Shown in pieces: positions 21,801 through 30,449 of a DNA stretch of 64,000 nucleotides (the first letter of the stretch is position 1; each line of letters begins with the position of its first letter). The notes beneath the pieces are model-generated. The model did no database searches. It was not told where the DNA came from and was given only the letters and a program-made list of their open reading frames with translations. The position numbers and the translations under genes are program-made. The DNA lies in assembly GCA_030704615.1 (NCBI GenBank), contig CM060731.1, forward strand, positions 91,246,756 through 91,310,755. Direction: 5' to 3'. This DNA comes from Takakia lepidozioides (taxonomy: Eukaryota > Streptophyta > Takakiopsida > Takakiales > Takakiaceae).

Positions 21801-22963
21801 CAGCCAAGTCCACAGCAAGGTTCCTGTACGAGAACATACTTACACGATTTGGATGTCCCTTAGAATTTATCAGTGATCAAGGAAGTCACTTCATGAATGA
21901 GACCATTGAGTTATTGACTAAAGAGTTTATGATTGTGCATAGAAAGAGTACAACATATTACCCACAGGGTAATGGACAGGCAGAGGCTACCAACAAAATA
22001 CTATGTACTATCTTGGCTAAGATAGTCAATGCAAACAGAACGGATTGGGATACAAAGCTGCTGACAGCTTTATGGTCATACAGGACTTCGTATAAAGTCA
22101 CCACAAAGTATACACCATTCCAATTAGTTTATGGTATGGAAGCCTTACTTCCAGTGGAATTCCTGTTACCTACCATGAGAACGGAGTGGGGAAAAAGAAT
22201 GGAATTGCAAGACTCCATCAAGGTCAGGAAACATGAATTATACCATGTGGAAGAAGTACGTGCTGATGCAGCTGATAATATGACCAGAATTCAGATGAAG
22301 CGAAAGGAACAGTTTGATGAAGGCAAATTAAAGACTTTTAAGACGGGGGATTTGGTTCTATGGTTGCAGAAGAAAGGAAAGATTCAAGCTTCTAAGCTTA
22401 AATCACCATGGAAAGGACCTTATGTCATACAAAAGATGTATGATAACAACACAGCCATGTTACAAACCATTAACAAAGAAATGCTGGGAAGAGTCAATGC
22501 AAATAAGTTGAAGGGGTACAGTGGTATCCATGACAAACCCCTGCAGCATGATTTGCATGTTGAACCGCAAGAGCAGTCACGGGCTGCACCAGTGTTACGA
22601 ACGGAGTATGGAACACTTGTCGCTAGGCCCAGTATATATGACCGGGGTGGGCAAAACAAACGTGACACAGCCTATCACAGCCCATCACGGCGTGACACAG
22701 CCTATCACAGCCCATCACGGCGTGACACAGCCTATCACAGCCCATCACGGCGTGACACAGCCTATCACAGCCCATCACGACGTGACACAGCCAACACAGC
22801 CCAGCAAGGCGCAACACAGCTTACCACAGCCCGTCACGACGTGACACAGCCAACCACAACCCAGCAAGCGCAACACAGCCTATCACAACCTACCGCAGCG
22901 TGTCACAGCCTATCACAGCTTACCACAGTGCAACACAGCCTATCACAGGGTAACACAGTATGA
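18740..22963 (+). CDS. pol: Pol polyprotein: protease, reverse transcriptase, RNase H, integrase
   Basis: 1407 codons. It is most likely entered by frameshift near 18800 and not from its own ATG. Protease near residues 95-215 has DVLIDGGSGVNIM and LLLGRPWL. RT near 370-620 has PIVIVPKKNGKLRVCVNYKK, MPFGLCNAPATFQRV and the catalytic VFLDDFSVY (FLDD replaces the usual Y[IV]DD). RNase H near 690-820 has HVHCDASGEALGAVL and YSTTEREALAMIYA. Integrase has the HHCC zinc region (HKGVAGGHF, CQKCDECQ) and DDE residues in WGLDFVGPI, FISDQGSHF and YPQGNGQAEATNK, then a WKGPYVI domain. No chromodomain is present. The last ~100 residues are a repeat tail (RRDTAYHSPS). The frame is uninterrupted, so this copy may be competent. 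Confidence 0.95.
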   Translation: MADSSDSDGEKEGSEEERKKEDADMQSNEETLAEVICQTKAEITIGQLLAVAPYCRHRLYQAINRIAQETGNTDLNSKVTSYNVKPEGREPVMDFDDSMPVIQLRIGSTELTDVLIDGGSGVNIMTDQLRKKLGLSNMKPAPFTVTMADQRSVQPLGLIRGVKIQIQKMIFMITVTVLKMDEVMEAYSLLLGRPWLKQARVFHDWNSQLLTVHNGMHEIQITTKKSSRLPATRRPRGVREYDWRGGLDEEQEATLFAAHPEWEQVAEMRLESLSCLRGICCGVVTATPTEEETSIYPSHFYEEREGEIEILEEPATVSLQDEVVTGWTITADEQVREVNVGTQEEPRMVKVGADLEPEFFEEAKSLFIKYRDVFAWSYEDLKGIPPEVCQHKIELEPGSVPIKQARYRMNPNYAQKVGEEIKKLAEAKFIYPIEYTTWLSPIVIVPKKNGKLRVCVNYKKLNACTKKDPFPLPFTEAVLDTVAGHEMYSFMDGFSGYNQVQVAEEDQGKTAFITDWGAYAYKVMPFGLCNAPATFQRVISESFHEYLDDFMQVFLDDFSVYSSKNEHLHKLELCLARCRMRGLGLNPEKCTFCVNSGVLLGHIVCKKGLLVDPRKTESIKVSPPPVNVKSLRRFLGQTSYYRRFVKRYAQIAAPLSKLLKKDAVFAWTAECQQAFEELTLSVTTTPVLINPHWHVVFHVHCDASGEALGAVLAQNVTGNIDSPVYYASRLMNSAERNYSTTEREALAMIYAVKKFRHYLLGRKFMFYVDHQALIYLVNKPLISGRIARWLIILHEFEFEVIYKPGRLHLVADHLSRLTTGEAATGVDDQLPDASLFVMEVQGSADEWLDWQWPIRYYLAHGQCPPSYGKEQRKRIAIKALPYTMVGSRMYKLGPDGLKRCLYHHEVNKVLEEVHKGVAGGHFGEETTSRKILLAGYWWPTLFKDVHEYCQKCDECQRLGPLQRSGRMALHPTMPTEPFQKWGLDFVGPINPPSKNTQNRYIITATDYTTKWVEAKALRDNTAKSTARFLYENILTRFGCPLEFISDQGSHFMNETIELLTKEFMIVHRKSTTYYPQGNGQAEATNKILCTILAKIVNANRTDWDTKLLTALWSYRTSYKVTTKYTPFQLVYGMEALLPVEFLLPTMRTEWGKRMELQDSIKVRKHELYHVEEVRADAADNMTRIQMKRKEQFDEGKLKTFKTGDLVLWLQKKGKIQASKLKSPWKGPYVIQKMYDNNTAMLQTINKEMLGRVNANKLKGYSGIHDKPLQHDLHVEPQEQSRAAPVLRTEYGTLVARPSIYDRGGQNKRDTAYHSPSRRDTAYHSPSRRDTAYHSPSRRDTAYHSPSRRDTANTAQQGATQLTTARHDVTQPTTTQQAQHSLSQPTAACHSLSQLTTVQHSLSQGNTV
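18794..18800 (+). promoter_or_regulatory. Candidate -1 ribosomal frameshift site A AAA AAG
   Basis: In the gag frame the codons at 18792-18800 are GGA AAA AAG, so the heptamer fits the X XXY YYZ rule in phase. It lies inside the gag/pol overlap (18740-18845). Slipping back one base continues as EDADMQSNEE in the pol frame. No downstream pseudoknot was verified. A weaker G AAA AAG occurs about 27 bp upstream. Confidence 0.65.
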
Positions 22964-22975
22964 CACAGCCTGTCA
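22660..22975 (+). repeat. 30-bp minisatellite at the end of pol
   Basis: Units of GCGTGACACAGCCTATCACA plus CAGCCCATCACG repeat exactly four times (22674-22790) and then degenerate. In the pol frame they encode SPSRRDTAYH repeats. The same CACAGCC-rich words build the minisatellite inside this family's LTRs, although the pol copy is not part of the LTR. Confidence 0.9.
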
Positions 22976-23094
22976 CAGCTCAACACAGCCTACTAAAGTT
23001 ACACCATCCATAGAATCAGTGACAAGTGGACACATAAAAACTTCAGGAAAATGGCTGACGGAAGAGAAACGGAAATTACTTTAAAAATAGACAC

Positions 23095-23886
23095 GTGGAG
23101 GTCAGGGTGCGACACACAGCAGAGAATGAAGTGCAAGGACAGGTGTCAAAAAGAAAGAGGAAAGAACGGCCGTCAAAAGGGATGAAAGGCGGGCCCATTA
23201 ATGAATACGGAAAAAGGGAAACAGAACGAACGGCAAGTACAGAAAAACTGAATTCATGTCGCATGTGTGATCCTAGTGGACTATCCAACAGGGAAAGTCC
23301 ACTAAAGAAGATAAAAGTTAAAATCCAGTCACAGCGGATACAGCCAATAGAAAACCAGAGAAATGATCAAGAAAATGGAGGGAAATTGAGCGCAAGAGGC
23401 GGCGTCGTTCTGAGTAACGGGCGTCTCGACAGGACAGGCCATAAATGCTATAACTTGGAAACTATGGAGGAACTAACAGACTATACGCTCGCAATATTAC
23501 TTACGCAATGGCAGAGACACGAAACGAAAGAGCAGAGCTTTTCTCTTGAACAATGCTTGCAAGCCCCGCAGGCTTACAAGAGATTACCCATAGCTTTCTG
23601 CGGCAACCATACGTTTCTGCTTTGTGCACTACAGGCATTCCTGCAGTTGTTACAGCCAAAGCAGTTCTGTGAGTCTAAGATGAAGAGAGTGAGAGGAATG
23701 GAGGAAATCAGGGTGAAGAGCACCACAATTCTGCAGAAACAAACGATGGCTACCCCACAGGCGATAAAGATACTGAAGGAGCTGAGATTGGAAGGATTGC
23801 AAAGCATGGATTGGACACTACACCATAGACAGTACATGTTACAATTTTTGCAGAACTTTGAGCCAAGACAGGAACAACAACGGTGA
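23095..23886 (+). CDS. Accessory ORF A after pol
   Basis: 263 codons in frame 1. The N-terminal half is basic and low-complexity. The C-terminal half is helix-like (EELTDYTLAILLTQWQRHE, then CGNHTFLLCALQAFLQLLQ). No family is recognised. Its end meets the next frame at 23884, so both may be parts of one product broken by a frameshift. Confidence 0.5.
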   Translation: MEVRVRHTAENEVQGQVSKRKRKERPSKGMKGGPINEYGKRETERTASTEKLNSCRMCDPSGLSNRESPLKKIKVKIQSQRIQPIENQRNDQENGGKLSARGGVVLSNGRLDRTGHKCYNLETMEELTDYTLAILLTQWQRHETKEQSFSLEQCLQAPQAYKRLPIAFCGNHTFLLCALQAFLQLLQPKQFCESKMKRVRGMEEIRVKSTTILQKQTMATPQAIKILKELRLEGLQSMDWTLHHRQYMLQFLQNFEPRQEQQR

Positions 23887-23900
23887 AGGGAGTTGAATTA

Positions 23901-24392
23901 ATGATTACTCCCCTATACCTCCAGCAATTGTTTCGATTGCCAGCAGGTCATGTGTATGTGGAGGAACACAGGGAAAGACTGCAAATAGGGGATTTATTCC
24001 AAGAAGGGAGTTTCTTTAAAACTCAGGGTTATGCTTGTACCAAAGCTGTGTACCCAGGGTTAAAAGACATAGGCCAAGTATTGAACGTTCTGATTGCCCT
24101 GAAACAGAACCAACAATATTTGAGCAGATCCTTCACAGAGGAAATCCTCAAAGGCTTGAAGGGACAAGAGGTACCATGGGCGGACATAATGTACAACGCA
24201 CTGGTAGAGGAGATGAAAAGATTACAAGGTACTACCGCAAAATCTCCTATCATAGTGTCTGGCCCAATCATTGCTCAAATAATCCTTGATTCTGGCATAC
24301 TTAATGCACAAGAAAGGAAGGAAATGGGAGTGTTTGAGCCAGAAACAACTGCAATGGAAGACAAGGCTCTTCACACAGTGAGGGTGGACTAG
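23901..24392 (+). CDS. Accessory ORF B
   Basis: An open frame joined almost seamlessly to ORF A. The first ATG is at about 23901; the frame is open from 23883. It contains LYLQQLFRLPAGHVYVEEH and PIIVSGPIIAQIILDSGIL. The layout loosely resembles the plant-transposon-protein ORF found after pol in Athila-type elements, but I cannot confirm that. It ends with a TAG at 24390-24392, and the same frame reopens at 24468. Confidence 0.45.
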   Translation: MITPLYLQQLFRLPAGHVYVEEHRERLQIGDLFQEGSFFKTQGYACTKAVYPGLKDIGQVLNVLIALKQNQQYLSRSFTEEILKGLKGQEVPWADIMYNALVEEMKRLQGTTAKSPIIVSGPIIAQIILDSGILNAQERKEMGVFEPETTAMEDKALHTVRVD

Positions 24393-24467
24393 CAGCACAA
24401 CCCGAGACTAAGAGGCAGAGAAGGGGAAAGACTGTAGTGGCGGATCCACTGGCTTCACGGATTCCGC

Positions 24468-24806
24468 ATGATAATGTTTCCCAAGCTCATGACCAGGAAG
24501 GGGCACAGCAGCACACAAAGAATGTTATTACTGGAAGCAGGACCTTCAGAGAGGGAGGAAGAAGTTACTTCTGCATCACAACCAACACAGCCACTTGAAC
24601 GACTTGTCACAAGGTCACAAGTTATCCATGCAGCTCAACCCGAAATAATTGATTTGGAAAGTGAAGGGATAGATATTCCAACTACAGAACAGATAGTGGC
24701 AGAAATAGAGAAAGGGGACCTTCTCTATGAATATTCTGGTCTGGTCAAGGAGACAGAAATCCCAGAGGTGCAACAGTTGCCCAAGAAAATCCTGAGGTAC
24801 ATATAA
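24468..24806 (+). CDS. Accessory ORF C
   Basis: 112 codons in the same frame as ORF B, so B and C may be one reading frame split by stops at 24390 and about 24436. It has an acidic C-terminal part (EIIDLESEGIDIPTTEQIVA). It ends in TAATG, overlapping the next start. Confidence 0.4.
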   Translation: MIMFPKLMTRKGHSSTQRMLLLEAGPSEREEEVTSASQPTQPLERLVTRSQVIHAAQPEIIDLESEGIDIPTTEQIVAEIEKGDLLYEYSGLVKETEIPEVQQLPKKILRYI

Positions 24807-25213
24807 TGCACACACCTGTGTCGGAGGTACCACAGGCGGAAGGCCATGACACTGTAGCACCGGTCATAAATGAAGTAGTTCAGGAAGAAAATCCGGTGGG
24901 ACAATGGTCTGAATGGTTAGTGAGACATCATACTGTTGAAGATCAGGAGGAACAGCAGCAACCTCACCATGATGACCCTCAACAGGCAATGCTGATGAGT
25001 TCCATAGGCAGGACACTTAATTTGTTGGGGACTTATGTCAAAACCCATGTTCCAATTACCCAATTGACAGCCTTGAAAGAAGAACTCAGGAAGGAGTTTG
25101 AGGCTCGACTTGCCACTGAGTGTGCAAACAAGGTCGATGAAGAGGTCACTCTCAAGATGAAGCAGGACTTGGCAATACAGAAATGGCTTTGCAATTGGCC
25201 AAGCAACAATTGA
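24806..25213 (+). CDS. Accessory ORF D, start of a coiled coil
   Basis: 135 codons starting inside the stop of ORF C (TAATG). The C-terminal half is a coiled coil (ALKEELRKEFEARLATECAN). It overlaps ORF E by 31 bp in another frame. The coiled coil would continue directly into MALQLAKQQLIEAGLAQDQ of ORF E, so the break near 25180 is probably a frameshift. Confidence 0.45.
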   Translation: MHTPVSEVPQAEGHDTVAPVINEVVQEENPVGQWSEWLVRHHTVEDQEEQQQPHHDDPQQAMLMSSIGRTLNLLGTYVKTHVPITQLTALKEELRKEFEARLATECANKVDEEVTLKMKQDLAIQKWLCNWPSNN

Positions 25214-25836
25214 TTGAGGCAGGCCTCGCGCAAGACCAGTTGCACGAAGCACATAAGCAACAGCTATACCAAATGCAGGTGCAGCATGAAAGCAAGTTGC
25301 AAGAACTGAATGCACTACATACGGAGTTGCAGACAGTGCATAACAGGATGGCGATACAATGCGCTACATTTACAACTATGCTTGACCAATCAACAAAAGA
25401 AATAAACAGTCAAGCGGAAAAATGTACGAAGGCAGAAGAAGAGAATGTGGAGCACATGAAGCTCATTGTCGATATGAAGAATACAATCTGTCGCAATGAA
25501 GATACTTTCAAGCAATACAGGCAGATGGAAGCTGAGCAAGAGAAATACATCGTGGAGTTGCAACAAACCATCGTGGCCAATAGAAATGAAATCGCGGTCA
25601 GTAACAAGGCTTCGAAGGAAGCCAATAATCTACTTGCTGCCTATGCGCAATTGGTTGAGCCACAGGCGAAGCGCATGAAGGCTTTACAACAGCAGTTGGA
25701 ATTGTATAAGCTAAGAGAGGAGCAAACTCTCAGGGGAACCACAAGCAGCTTGGTGGATAACAGCCTTATGCAGGTCTGGTTAGCACAAGGGCCAGTAGAG
25801 GGCAAAGCCCACGGAAGCTCACCCAAAGCGAGATGA
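25183..25836 (+). CDS. Accessory ORF E, coiled-coil protein
   Basis: 217 codons, coiled coil over almost its whole length (HKQQLYQMQVQHESKLQELN, then ELQQTIVANRNEIAVSNKAS). It ends in an ATGA overlap with ORF F. No family is recognised; a structural role is possible. Confidence 0.5.
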   Translation: MALQLAKQQLIEAGLAQDQLHEAHKQQLYQMQVQHESKLQELNALHTELQTVHNRMAIQCATFTTMLDQSTKEINSQAEKCTKAEEENVEHMKLIVDMKNTICRNEDTFKQYRQMEAEQEKYIVELQQTIVANRNEIAVSNKASKEANNLLAAYAQLVEPQAKRMKALQQQLELYKLREEQTLRGTTSSLVDNSLMQVWLAQGPVEGKAHGSSPKAR

Positions 25837-27233
25837 ATGAGCTCAGACTGCAGGTGCAGAACATTGCCACAACTACTATAGACAATGTCTATAGTAGGAT
25901 AGCAGAGTTACAAGAGGATGTAGACGGACTCCAGACTCAAGTGGAAGACCTCACTTCAAACATCGACCAAAGAGTCTATATCCCTCAGGAACAGCTAATG
26001 GCTTCTTATTTGCAAGCCAGAACTCTGGCTTTTCAGTCTTCACAGGAGGTGCAGGAGATGCCAATGGTACAGGAACCAGTACCACCACCACCACAACAGG
26101 TCAGTGTACCAGTAGCTGAACCTGTGGTTACTACAACCACACCACAGCCACCACAGCCGGAGGTATGGGGCAATGCAGCTTTTAACCCACCTAAAACTCC
26201 AGCTGCCAGGGAGTACAGTAGGGCTATGATTATGCCCTTCAACCAAATTCCCATCATGTTGGATTTGGCTTGGAAAGAATTTAGTCCTCCGCAGTCATTC
26301 GCACATTACTACCAAATCATGCGTATTTGGCTGCCAGTGGCAACCAGGACTAAAGTTCTTCCAAACAATCGACATATTGAAGATCATCACTTTGCACAAT
26401 ACTGGCACGAGGCAGGTACCATGTTGAGGGAATTGGTTGCTTTCCAGGTTGTACATGGACTCATTTATACCAAGACCAAGGAGATAGCAAGTATTGTCAT
26501 GGGGTGCGGGCTATACTACGCTGCTTGTTTTCTGATACGTTACCACATTGAGCAACAAAAGATGCAAGCACGCTTTCAAAGTTACTCCAGTGGAGATCAT
26601 TGGGTATTACCTTCGGTGCCACCTCATATGTACCTATATGACCCAAAAGTTATGATACAGAAGGATTCTCAAATTCGTTCATGGTTTCAAGCAGCCTGCA
26701 ACAATTTGTCAACACAGAAATTCGGACTTGATGACATTTTCTATAAGGGACATATCGCATGGAAATACTTGCACGCTGCACCAGTAATTGGTACCCCACT
26801 CATCTGGACAGACAAGGAGCTCAGTGTCTACACCAATTTTGCTGTTCAACGGTTACACCAGGTTGTAAAATGCAAACTTCCAGACATGGTAGGACAGCAT
26901 TGTATGCCCCAGATGATTCCACAAAAAGTTCGAAAATTAAAACACCTGAGAGGCGATGAGGATTCTGATACAACTGTTTCTTCACAGAATTCTTTTGACA
27001 TGGGAGAAGACTATGCAATTCAGATGGAAGAGAAGAAACAAAGGGGATCTCCTATGCCGGAAAGATTACCTCGATATCAGCCTCCAGAAGGCCTCACTTA
27101 TCCAGGTAGTGATCAACCATCTCCATCAACCAGAGACAGACCTCGGGCTCGTACACACAGCCCACCACGAAACTCTCAACGTCAACAAGGTGCTCACTCA
27201 CAAAGGGTTGCTACTCGAAACAGTAAACCGTGA
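25833..27233 (+). CDS. Accessory ORF F, large unrecognised protein before the 3' LTR
   Basis: 466 codons, starting at an ATGA overlap. Residues 1-65 are a coiled coil, followed by a Pro/Gln/Val-rich linker (about 75-110). A folded-looking domain follows at about 115-370 with many aromatic and His residues (WKEFSPPQSFAHYYQIMRIW, then SSGDHWVLPSVPPHMYLYDP). The tail is acidic, then Arg/Ser/Pro-rich. No transmembrane segment or signal peptide is seen, so it is not an obvious envelope protein. It ends 31 bp before the right LTR. It may be the last domain of one long post-pol polyprotein (ORFs A-F). Confidence 0.55.
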   Translation: MNELRLQVQNIATTTIDNVYSRIAELQEDVDGLQTQVEDLTSNIDQRVYIPQEQLMASYLQARTLAFQSSQEVQEMPMVQEPVPPPPQQVSVPVAEPVVTTTTPQPPQPEVWGNAAFNPPKTPAAREYSRAMIMPFNQIPIMLDLAWKEFSPPQSFAHYYQIMRIWLPVATRTKVLPNNRHIEDHHFAQYWHEAGTMLRELVAFQVVHGLIYTKTKEIASIVMGCGLYYAACFLIRYHIEQQKMQARFQSYSSGDHWVLPSVPPHMYLYDPKVMIQKDSQIRSWFQAACNNLSTQKFGLDDIFYKGHIAWKYLHAAPVIGTPLIWTDKELSVYTNFAVQRLHQVVKCKLPDMVGQHCMPQMIPQKVRKLKHLRGDEDSDTTVSSQNSFDMGEDYAIQMEEKKQRGSPMPERLPRYQPPEGLTYPGSDQPSPSTRDRPRARTHSPPRNSQRQQGAHSQRVATRNSKP

Positions 27234-27247
27234 GGACACGGCTTTTT

Positions 27248-27264
27248 GAGGGGGGAAGGGGTAA
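27248..27264 (+). promoter_or_regulatory. Polypurine tract
   Basis: GAGGGGGGAAGGGGTAA directly precedes the LTR start TGTTAGAGG. It is the expected plus-strand primer site for reverse transcription. Confidence 0.85.
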
Positions 27265-28296
27265 TGTTAGAGGACTGTAGGGGACTTAGACACTTATACG
27301 GGATCTGTAGGGTACCCTTAATTTTTGCACAGACTGAGACAAACAGGAACCTTAGGGGTGACAGCAGCGCACTGTAGAGGGGGGTTACATAGCCCACACA
27401 GCCGACACAGCAGTCACAGCCCACACAGCCAACACAGCCCGTCACAGTCGTCACAGCCCACACAGCCGTCACAGCCCACACAGCCCACACAGCCCGTCAC
27501 AGTCGTCACAGCCCACACAGCCCACACAGCCGTCACAGCCCACACAGCCCGTCACAGTCGTCACAGTCGTCACACAGCCCACACAGCCCACACCGTCACA
27601 GTCGTCACAGCAGACACAGCCCCACAGCCAGTCACAGCCCGGCACAGCCCACAGCCAGTCACCGCTTGACACAGCTGTCACGATAATAGGGAACGAAGAG
27701 TAGGACAGGGAACGACTGTGGGGAACAACACCTGTGAAGGGAACATGTTAGTTCACATACGACGGTTAGAGAGGGAAACGGTTAGAACCGCGGATAGGAG
27801 GATAAAGGGAGAAACGGGGAATAAAGAAGGGATCATTATTCGGGGAGGACTTCGGAGTCAGGCGGGAGCGGAGATCGGAGAGCACGATGAAGGAGAAAAG
27901 AGGATTAGTAGATGCTTGTTATATGCAAAGCTGTAGTGATATAGGAAAGAAGATTAGAGACATAATGGCTTCGGCCTGATACCTGATAAATCATAATCTG
28001 ATACTTATACGATACAATCACACTGTGTAGAGAGATCTGAGAGAAGCTGTGGATTGAATGGATGAGTGAAGGAAACCGATAGATTGATGAAGCAAACTGA
28101 TACTTAATTATCAATGGTAAGGTAGCTAAGATGAATGCGGAAAGGGAAACAAATAGGAAACACCCCCATGATACACTAGCTGTAGGTCATGACTGATTGT
28201 TCTGCGCGGGCTGAGTACTTAGAGATTTCCAACTCTTCTATCTTGGAGTTTCCGCCTCGGATAGCGAAGGGATGGGTGAGTAAAAGCCGCGCGACA
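27265..28296 (+). repeat. Right LTR of element 1 (1032 bp)
   Basis: Begins TGTTAGAGGACTG and ends GCCGCGCGACA. A CACAGCC-type minisatellite fills about 27390-27665. It is followed directly by GGAAC (28297-28301), the target-site duplication, after which an LTR of the same family resumes internally. Confidence 0.95.
27390..27665 (+). repeat. LTR minisatellite of CACAGCC / GTCACAGTC words
   Basis: Irregular tandem units (CACACAGCC, GTCACAGTCGTCACAGCC) inside the LTR. The inverted LTR pieces at 30120-30380 and 49930-50300 carry differing versions, so the tract changes length quickly. Open frames through it are artefacts. Confidence 0.9.
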
Positions 28297-28878
28297 GGAA
28301 CGACTGTGGGGAACAACACCTGCAAAGGGAACATGTTAGTTCACAGACGACGGTTAGTGAGGGAAACGGTTAGAACTGCGGATAGGAAGATAAAGGGAAA
28401 AACGGGGAATTGAGGGGGATCATTATTCGAGGAGGACTTCTTAGTCCGGCTGGAGCGGAGATCGAAAGCAAAAGATGGAGAGCACGGTGAAGGAGGAAAG
28501 AGGATTAGTAGATGCTTTATATGCAAAGCGGTAGTGATTTGTAGAGCAGATTAGAGACATAATGGCTTCGGCCTGATACCTGATAAATCATAATCTGATA
28601 CTTACACGATACAATCACACTGTGTAGAGAGATCTGAGTGAAGCTGTGGATTGAATGGATGAGTGAAGGAAACTAATAGATTGATGAAGCAAACTAATAC
28701 TTAATTATCAATGGTAAGGTAGCTAAGATGAATGCGAAAAGGGAAACAAATAGGAAACACCCCCATGATACACTAGCTGTAGGTCATACGGGCTGAGTAC
28801 TTAGAGATTTCCAACTCTTCTATCTTGGAGTTTCTGCCTCGGATAGCGAAGGGATGGGTGAGTAAAAGCCGCGCGACA
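28297..28878 (+). repeat. 3' part of the 5' LTR of element 2
   Basis: Begins at GGAACGACTGTGGGG, which is internal to the family LTR (compare 27709), and ends GCGCGACA followed by the primer-binding site. The missing first part lies inverted at 30088-30502. Confidence 0.92.
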
Positions 28879-29465
28879 TTTGGCGACCATACTGGGGACC
28901 TGGGACATGAACAACCAGATGTGACAGGCATCTGGTGGGATCATGGTGGTTGGACCATTAAAGAATTTGAAGTGAATCAAATTCCCTGTGGAACGAAGAA
29001 GAAAGATTGTCCAAACAATTCTTTCAAAGGTTCTTGGAATTGCCAGACGGTTGTAAAGAAAATATTCTTAAACGAGTGCATGATGCTGATCCAGAATGGG
29101 GTCTGGAGAAAGGAGTGATAAAGATTTATCAGGTAGCCTGTAGAGGAAGAGCACGTTGGTTACCAACACTGGTTTATGTGATAGCATTGCTATCCATTAA
29201 ACGAGTAGAGTTTGAAGGCTGGGAAGAAAGAAAGGTGAATGTTTATACTCATATGCATGAAGAGCTTGTACTGGTAAAGAATTGGATTCCAAAGGATATT
29301 TTGTGGATCAAACTCACACCAAGAACAGCTTTTCAGACTTGTTTGCCATATGGTTATATGGTAACAGAGACTTCTAGTATAGCTAAGGGTGCATTGAAGC
29401 TTGAAAGAAACCCAGGCATATACGAGAGATATTACAGAAGAGAGTTTTGGTTATTGCCACATTAA
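28879..29465 (+). pseudogene. Element 2 leader with ORF0, frameshifted
   Basis: Holds the primer-binding site and a copy of the leader ORF. One base is missing near 29000 relative to the other copies, so the frame is split there. The downstream 150 codons (29007-29465) match the element 1 and element 3 copies closely. Confidence 0.7.
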
Positions 29466-29486
29466 AAGAAATGAAAGACATGGGAC

Positions 29487-30449
29487 ATGAGTGATGAAAG
29501 AGAAGCTAGACGACAGAGATATTCAGCAAAAAGAGAAAGCTATCTGAAAGCTAATTATCCATATCTTTGGGAGAGAGGAATAGACATAGGGGAATCATCT
29601 GGACCTCTCACACCATCAAGATCAAAGAGTGCATCACCTATACCGGAAGAACTAGAGTTGAATGCCACTCCTTCTGTTTCTTTGCAAGAAAGATTAAGGG
29701 AATTGGTACAGGAAGAAGATCAATCACGAGGTGAAAGATCTGAGGTACATCCTTGGATAAAAGACTTGACAGAAATCTTTGATAAGAGTTGGCATGGAAC
29801 ACCAAAAGCAGGAACTCCAGTTTCTGAAGCAGAAGATGAAGAAGGAGAAGAGGATGTGGCAGAGCCAACGGAGAGTTCAGACTCTCCAACACCATTACAG
29901 TTGAGTTACATGAGTGAAGAAGAAACCCAAGGGCAGAACTGCTGTGTCGGCTGTGTGGGCTATGTAACCCCCCTCTACAGTGCGCTGCTGTCACCCCTAA
30001 GGTTCCTGTTTGTCTCAGTCTGTGCAAAAATTAAGGGTACCCTACAGATCCCGTATAAGTGTCTAAGTCCCCTACAGTCCTCTAACAGTTCCCTGTCCTA
30101 CTCTTCGTTCCCTATGATCGTGACAGCTGTGTCAAGCTGTGACTGGCTGTGTGAAACTGTGACGGGCTGTGACTGGCTGTGCGACTGTGTTTGGCTGTGT
30201 TGGCTGTGTGGGCTGTGTGACGACTGTGACGGGCTGTGTGTGGCTGTGTGGGCTGTGACGACTGTGACGGGCTGTGTGGGCTGTGACGACTGTGACGGCT
30301 GTGTGGGCTGTGACGACTGTGACGGGCTGTGTGGCTGTGTGTGTGTGTGTGACGACTGTGACGGGCTGTGTGGGCTGTGTGACCCCCCTCTACAGTGCGC
30401 TGCTGTCACCCCTAAGGCTCCTGTTGGTCTCAGTCTGTGCAAAAATTAA
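29487..30449 (+). pseudogene. Truncated gag fused in frame to inverted LTR sequence
   Basis: The first ~150 codons (to 29937) are the gag N-terminus of the element family. At 29938 the sequence switches to an inverted LTR, and the frame stays open for 170 more codons. The added part is a Cys-rich repeat (CVGCDDCDG, TVTGCVGC) encoded by the antisense minisatellite. It arose by rearrangement, and no function is implied. Confidence 0.85.
29938..30087 (-). repeat. Inverted first ~150 bp of an element-1-type LTR
   Basis: The minus strand reads from TGTTAGAGGACTG (ending at 30087) for about 150 bp and then breaks into gag. It is preceded on the minus strand by GGAAC, the same 5 bp that follow the right LTR at 28297. 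Confidence 0.9.

Larger units (their letters stand above)
15353..28296 (+). mobile_element. Large Ty3/gypsy LTR retrotransposon (element 1), left LTR partly in gap
   Basis: Both LTRs are present (left 15353-15913 visible, right 27265-28296). Between them are a primer-binding site, a leader ORF, gag, pol in the order protease-RT-RNase H-integrase, about 4 kb of extra ORFs and a polypurine tract. The integrase has no chromodomain, and the protease DGGSGVN and RT FLDD motifs point to the non-chromovirus Tat/Athila side. Over the comparable ~560 bp the LTRs differ at about one position (GAGTGAAG against GAGAGAAG), which suggests recent insertion. The element sits in an LTR of its own family with target-site duplication GGAAC. 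Confidence 0.93.

Noticed and set aside
22264-22963. Chromodomain at the end of element 1 pol
   Set aside because: The C-terminus is the WKGPYVI domain followed by repeat-coded SPSRRDTAYH; the aromatic pattern of a chromodomain is absent.
25833-27233. Envelope-like glycoprotein for ORF F
   Set aside because: No signal peptide, no transmembrane segment and no cleavage-site pattern visible; left as unrecognised.
27325-27681. Thr/His-rich frames in the LTR minisatellite
   Set aside because: Artefacts of short tandem repeats; length and sequence differ between LTR copies.
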